Source of the DNA: Roseibium sediminicola | GTDB lineage: Bacteria > Pseudomonadota > Alphaproteobacteria > Rhizobiales > Stappiaceae | Assembly (NCBI RefSeq): GCF_023156505.1 | Contig: NZ_JALNMJ010000010.1 | Location: 1-64,000, forward strand | Length of the DNA: 64,000 bases | Direction: 5' to 3' | In this document: piece after piece, positions 62,195 through 64,000 of the stretch | Numbering within the stretch: position 1 is the stretch's first letter | Layout of the letters: every line of letters starts with the position of its first letter | The notes under the pieces: model-generated | Seen by the model: the letters and a program-made list of their open reading frames with translations, nothing else | Databases searched by the model: none | Told to the model about the DNA's origin: nothing | Program-made: the position numbers and the translations under genes

Positions 62195-63229
62195 TTAGAA
62201 CCTGGACGGCTCGGTCGGCAGAACCTTGCCCGCATATTTGTGAGAGGTCTTGCCTTTCAGACGCATTTCAAGGTCCTTTTGCCCCATGTAGATCTGCGCC
62301 TGACGCCCTTTGGCCCCTGGCAGGCTGAAGACGTCCAGACCGGTCCAGGGCAGGAACGGATTCCGGCGCAGGGAACCGTAGAGGCCAACCCTGACGGACG
62401 GCCGCTCGCTTGTCGCCCGCGCGTGAAACCCATGGGTATCCGCGACAACCAGCGAGTTTCCGGGAACAGCGAAGCGGACAGGATCCGGATAATTCAGCCG
62501 GGAGAGTTCGTTGGCGGGCAGCCGGAACGATCCGCGTGCATGAAGCCGGTTCTTGTCGGTCGACGCGGTCAGGCTCTGCTCCCGCTCCCAGGCGAGCCGT
62601 TCCGGCGTCAGCCGGTGCGATCCCGGGATATAGGTGAAGGGGCCTTCCGCGTCGTCAATGTCATAGAGAAACAGCCAGCATTTGGCAGTCTGGTGGAACG
62701 TGTCGGAATGGAACGCCGTTTGCGGATCCGCCTTGCGCTTGCCGTCCGGATTGGTCAGCACGATGTGCAGATAGATCAGCGGATCGCCGTTGGTGGAACC
62801 GACATAACGCAGGCCGTTCTGGAGCGGTTTGCTCCAGACAGCAGCGCGCAAATGCGGCAGGTTCCTGAGCACCTTGGGCGGCAGGGGAATGAACCGGGTG
62901 ACGGAGTTGCCCTGGCGCATGTCCCAGGCATCAAAACGCGTGGTCTCGATTTCCCTGCGCAGCCCGGCTAGCTGCTCCTCCGGCAACACGTTCCGCGTTT
63001 CGATATATCCGTCCCGCTGGTAGGCAGCGCGGTCCGCATCGCTGATCAGATGCGCTAGCCGCCTGCGCCGCGCGTCGGCCATTTGCTCCGCCAGTTGGAT
63101 GCGTTTGACATGCAGGCCGGCCTCGTTGAGACGCCGGCTGCCGATCAACGGATTGTCGCAGAACGACTTAGCCCCCGTGGCCAGTTCGGCCGCATAATAT
63201 GGCATCTTGAGAACGTCTGCCGCGCGCAT
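62195..63229 (-). CDS. Phytanoyl-CoA dioxygenase (PhyH) family protein
   Basis: 344 residues from the ATG at 63229 (AAGGAAATGGA ribosome site). A 2-oxoglutarate/Fe(II) dioxygenase fold: the iron His and Asp are in the HSDTFH motif (about 170), the distal His is in VADTHGFHARA, and the 2-oxoglutarate Arg is in SVRVGLYG. It hydroxylates an unknown substrate; family members act on fatty acyl groups, lipids or secondary metabolites. The N-terminal 75 residues form a basic helical extension. Confidence 0.88.
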   Translation of the reverse strand: MRAADVLKMPYYAAELATGAKSFCDNPLIGSRRLNEAGLHVKRIQLAEQMADARRRRLAHLISDADRAAYQRDGYIETRNVLPEEQLAGLRREIETTRFDAWDMRQGNSVTRFIPLPPKVLRNLPHLRAAVWSKPLQNGLRYVGSTNGDPLIYLHIVLTNPDGKRKADPQTAFHSDTFHQTAKCWLFLYDIDDAEGPFTYIPGSHRLTPERLAWEREQSLTASTDKNRLHARGSFRLPANELSRLNYPDPVRFAVPGNSLVVADTHGFHARATSERPSVRVGLYGSLRRNPFLPWTGLDVFSLPGAKGRQAQIYMGQKDLEMRLKGKTSHKYAGKVLPTEPSRF

Positions 63230-63263
63230 TCCATTTCCTTTGGTTCCATCGGACCAACGCTTC

Positions 63264-64000
63264 TTAAAGAGCTTTGGTCGCCTGTTCCAGCCAGATCCGC
63301 TGCTTTGCACCGACAAGCGGGCCGATTTCCGCCCGGACCCGTTCGTGATAACTGTTGAGCCAATCCCGTTCGGCCTGGGTCAGCAGCGAAACGTCCACGA
63401 GGCGCAGATCCATCGGCACCAGCGTGATCGTCTCGAAACCGAGCATCGGCCGCTCACCGCCCGGCAAATCGCGCGCCTCGGTCACGATTTCCAGGTTTTC
63501 CAGGCGGATGCCATATTCGCCGGCCGGATAGTAGCCCGGTTCGTTGGACAGGATCATGCCCGGCTTCAGGGGAACCGTGCCGGTCTTTGCAATGCGCTGC
63601 GGGCCTTCATGGACGCCGAGATAGGCACCGACGCCATGACCGGTGCCATGGTCAAAGTCGAGGCCGGCTTTCCAGAGATCGATCCGGGCGAGCGTGTCGA
63701 TCTGCGCCCCGGTCGTGCCTTCGGGGAACTTCGCCGTCGAGACCGCGATATGGCCCTTCAGCACCAGCGTGAAATGCTTCTTCATTTCCGGGCTGACCTC
63801 CCCCACCGCAAGGGTGCGGGTGATGTCGGTGGTGCCGTCCTCATACTGGGCGCCGCTGTCGATCAGGAACGGTTTGCCAAGCGGGATATTCAGGTTGCTG
63901 GACCGACTGACACGATAGTGGCAAATGGCGCCGTTCGGCCCCGCACCTGAAATCGTGTCGAAGGAAATGTCCTTCAGGACACCGGTTTCCCGCCGAAACT
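63264..64000 (-). CDS. M24 aminopeptidase P family protein, C-terminal part
   Basis: The gene runs off the right edge; its start is outside. What is seen is the pita-bread metallopeptidase domain. Metal ligands are Asp in LIDSGAQY, Asp in DGTTDITR, His in GTGHGVGAYLGVHEG, Glu in SNEPGYY and Glu in GIRLENLEIV. This is the full dinuclear set, so it is probably active. It removes N-terminal residues before proline, in the cytoplasm. The C-terminal 60 residues (LVPMDLRLVDVSLLTQAE) fit the long bacterial/eukaryotic XPNPEP1-like type. Confidence 0.93.
   Translation of the reverse strand, partial: FRRETGVLKDISFDTISGAGPNGAICHYRVSRSSNLNIPLGKPFLIDSGAQYEDGTTDITRTLAVGEVSPEMKKHFTLVLKGHIAVSTAKFPEGTTGAQIDTLARIDLWKAGLDFDHGTGHGVGAYLGVHEGPQRIAKTGTVPLKPGMILSNEPGYYPAGEYGIRLENLEIVTEARDLPGGERPMLGFETITLVPMDLRLVDVSLLTQAERDWLNSYHERVRAEIGPLVGAKQRIWLEQATKAL

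Overview
This looks like about 64 kb of chromosome from a high-GC marine alphaproteobacterium, most likely of the Stappiaceae (Roseibium/Labrenzia/Stappia type). The class assignment rests on a circularly permuted two-piece tmRNA gene beside an alpha-type SspB, the folA / hflK-hflC-DUF2065-degP order, and a leucine-rich leader peptide before leuA. The genus is inference. No tRNA, rRNA, CRISPR array, prophage or intact transposase gene was seen.

Layout. 1-12.2 kb: an L,D-transpeptidase, a TetR regulator with a 19-bp palindromic operator, ilvC, a giant Sel1-repeat protein, a membrane diguanylate cyclase, an operon (ABC ATPase, GNAT, ABC permease, D-Ala-D-Ala carboxypeptidase), and a pirin. 12.2-25.3 kb: two CTAG-bounded palindromic repeats, a SWIM-SNF2 helicase, a GNAT-Nudix fusion, a PhzF protein, an AraC regulator broken by an in-frame amber codon, an SDR, a GST, an ArsR/SRPBCC pair, a DUF899 protein, then leuA with its attenuator leader (leuL).

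25.8-34.0 kb: the most unusual locus. Six same-strand, mostly touching genes encode a beta-rich spike-like protein, a DUF2169-pentapeptide protein, a second pentapeptide protein, a DUF4150 PAAR-like tip, a DUF3540 protein, and a TPR protein with a glycosyltransferase-like C-terminus. This resembles the spike, adaptor and effector-loading part of a type VI secretion locus, but no sheath, tube, baseplate or ClpV genes are in the window.

34.6-45.3 kb: a 266-bp element with 31-bp terminal inverted repeats, a TetR/tautomerase-like divergent pair with three palindromic operators, tandem GNATs, miaA/serB, and the membrane-protease block degP-DUF2065-hflC-hflK followed by GNAT and folA. 45.3-51.5 kb: an accessory block (TfoX-like, DUF2461, GH1 beta-glucosidase, serine hydrolase, multicopper oxidase, a 270-bp mobile-looking element, ParDE) that separates folA from thyA. 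52-54 kb: the trans-translation neighbourhood, with ssrA, sspB, DUF4169 and an RHH protein. 54-64 kb: a large AsmA protein with an apparent CTG start, a D-lactate dehydrogenase-like flavoprotein, a thioesterase, a ClC channel, a 268-bp MITE-like element also present as a partial copy at the window's left edge, a PhyH-type dioxygenase and a truncated M24 aminopeptidase.

Functional themes are branched-chain amino acid synthesis (ilvC, leuA), envelope maintenance (L,D-transpeptidase, carboxypeptidase, AsmA, DegP/HflKC), ribosome rescue with tag-directed proteolysis, and a possible contractile-injection cargo module. Small palindromic or TIR-bearing elements sit between many gene ends.
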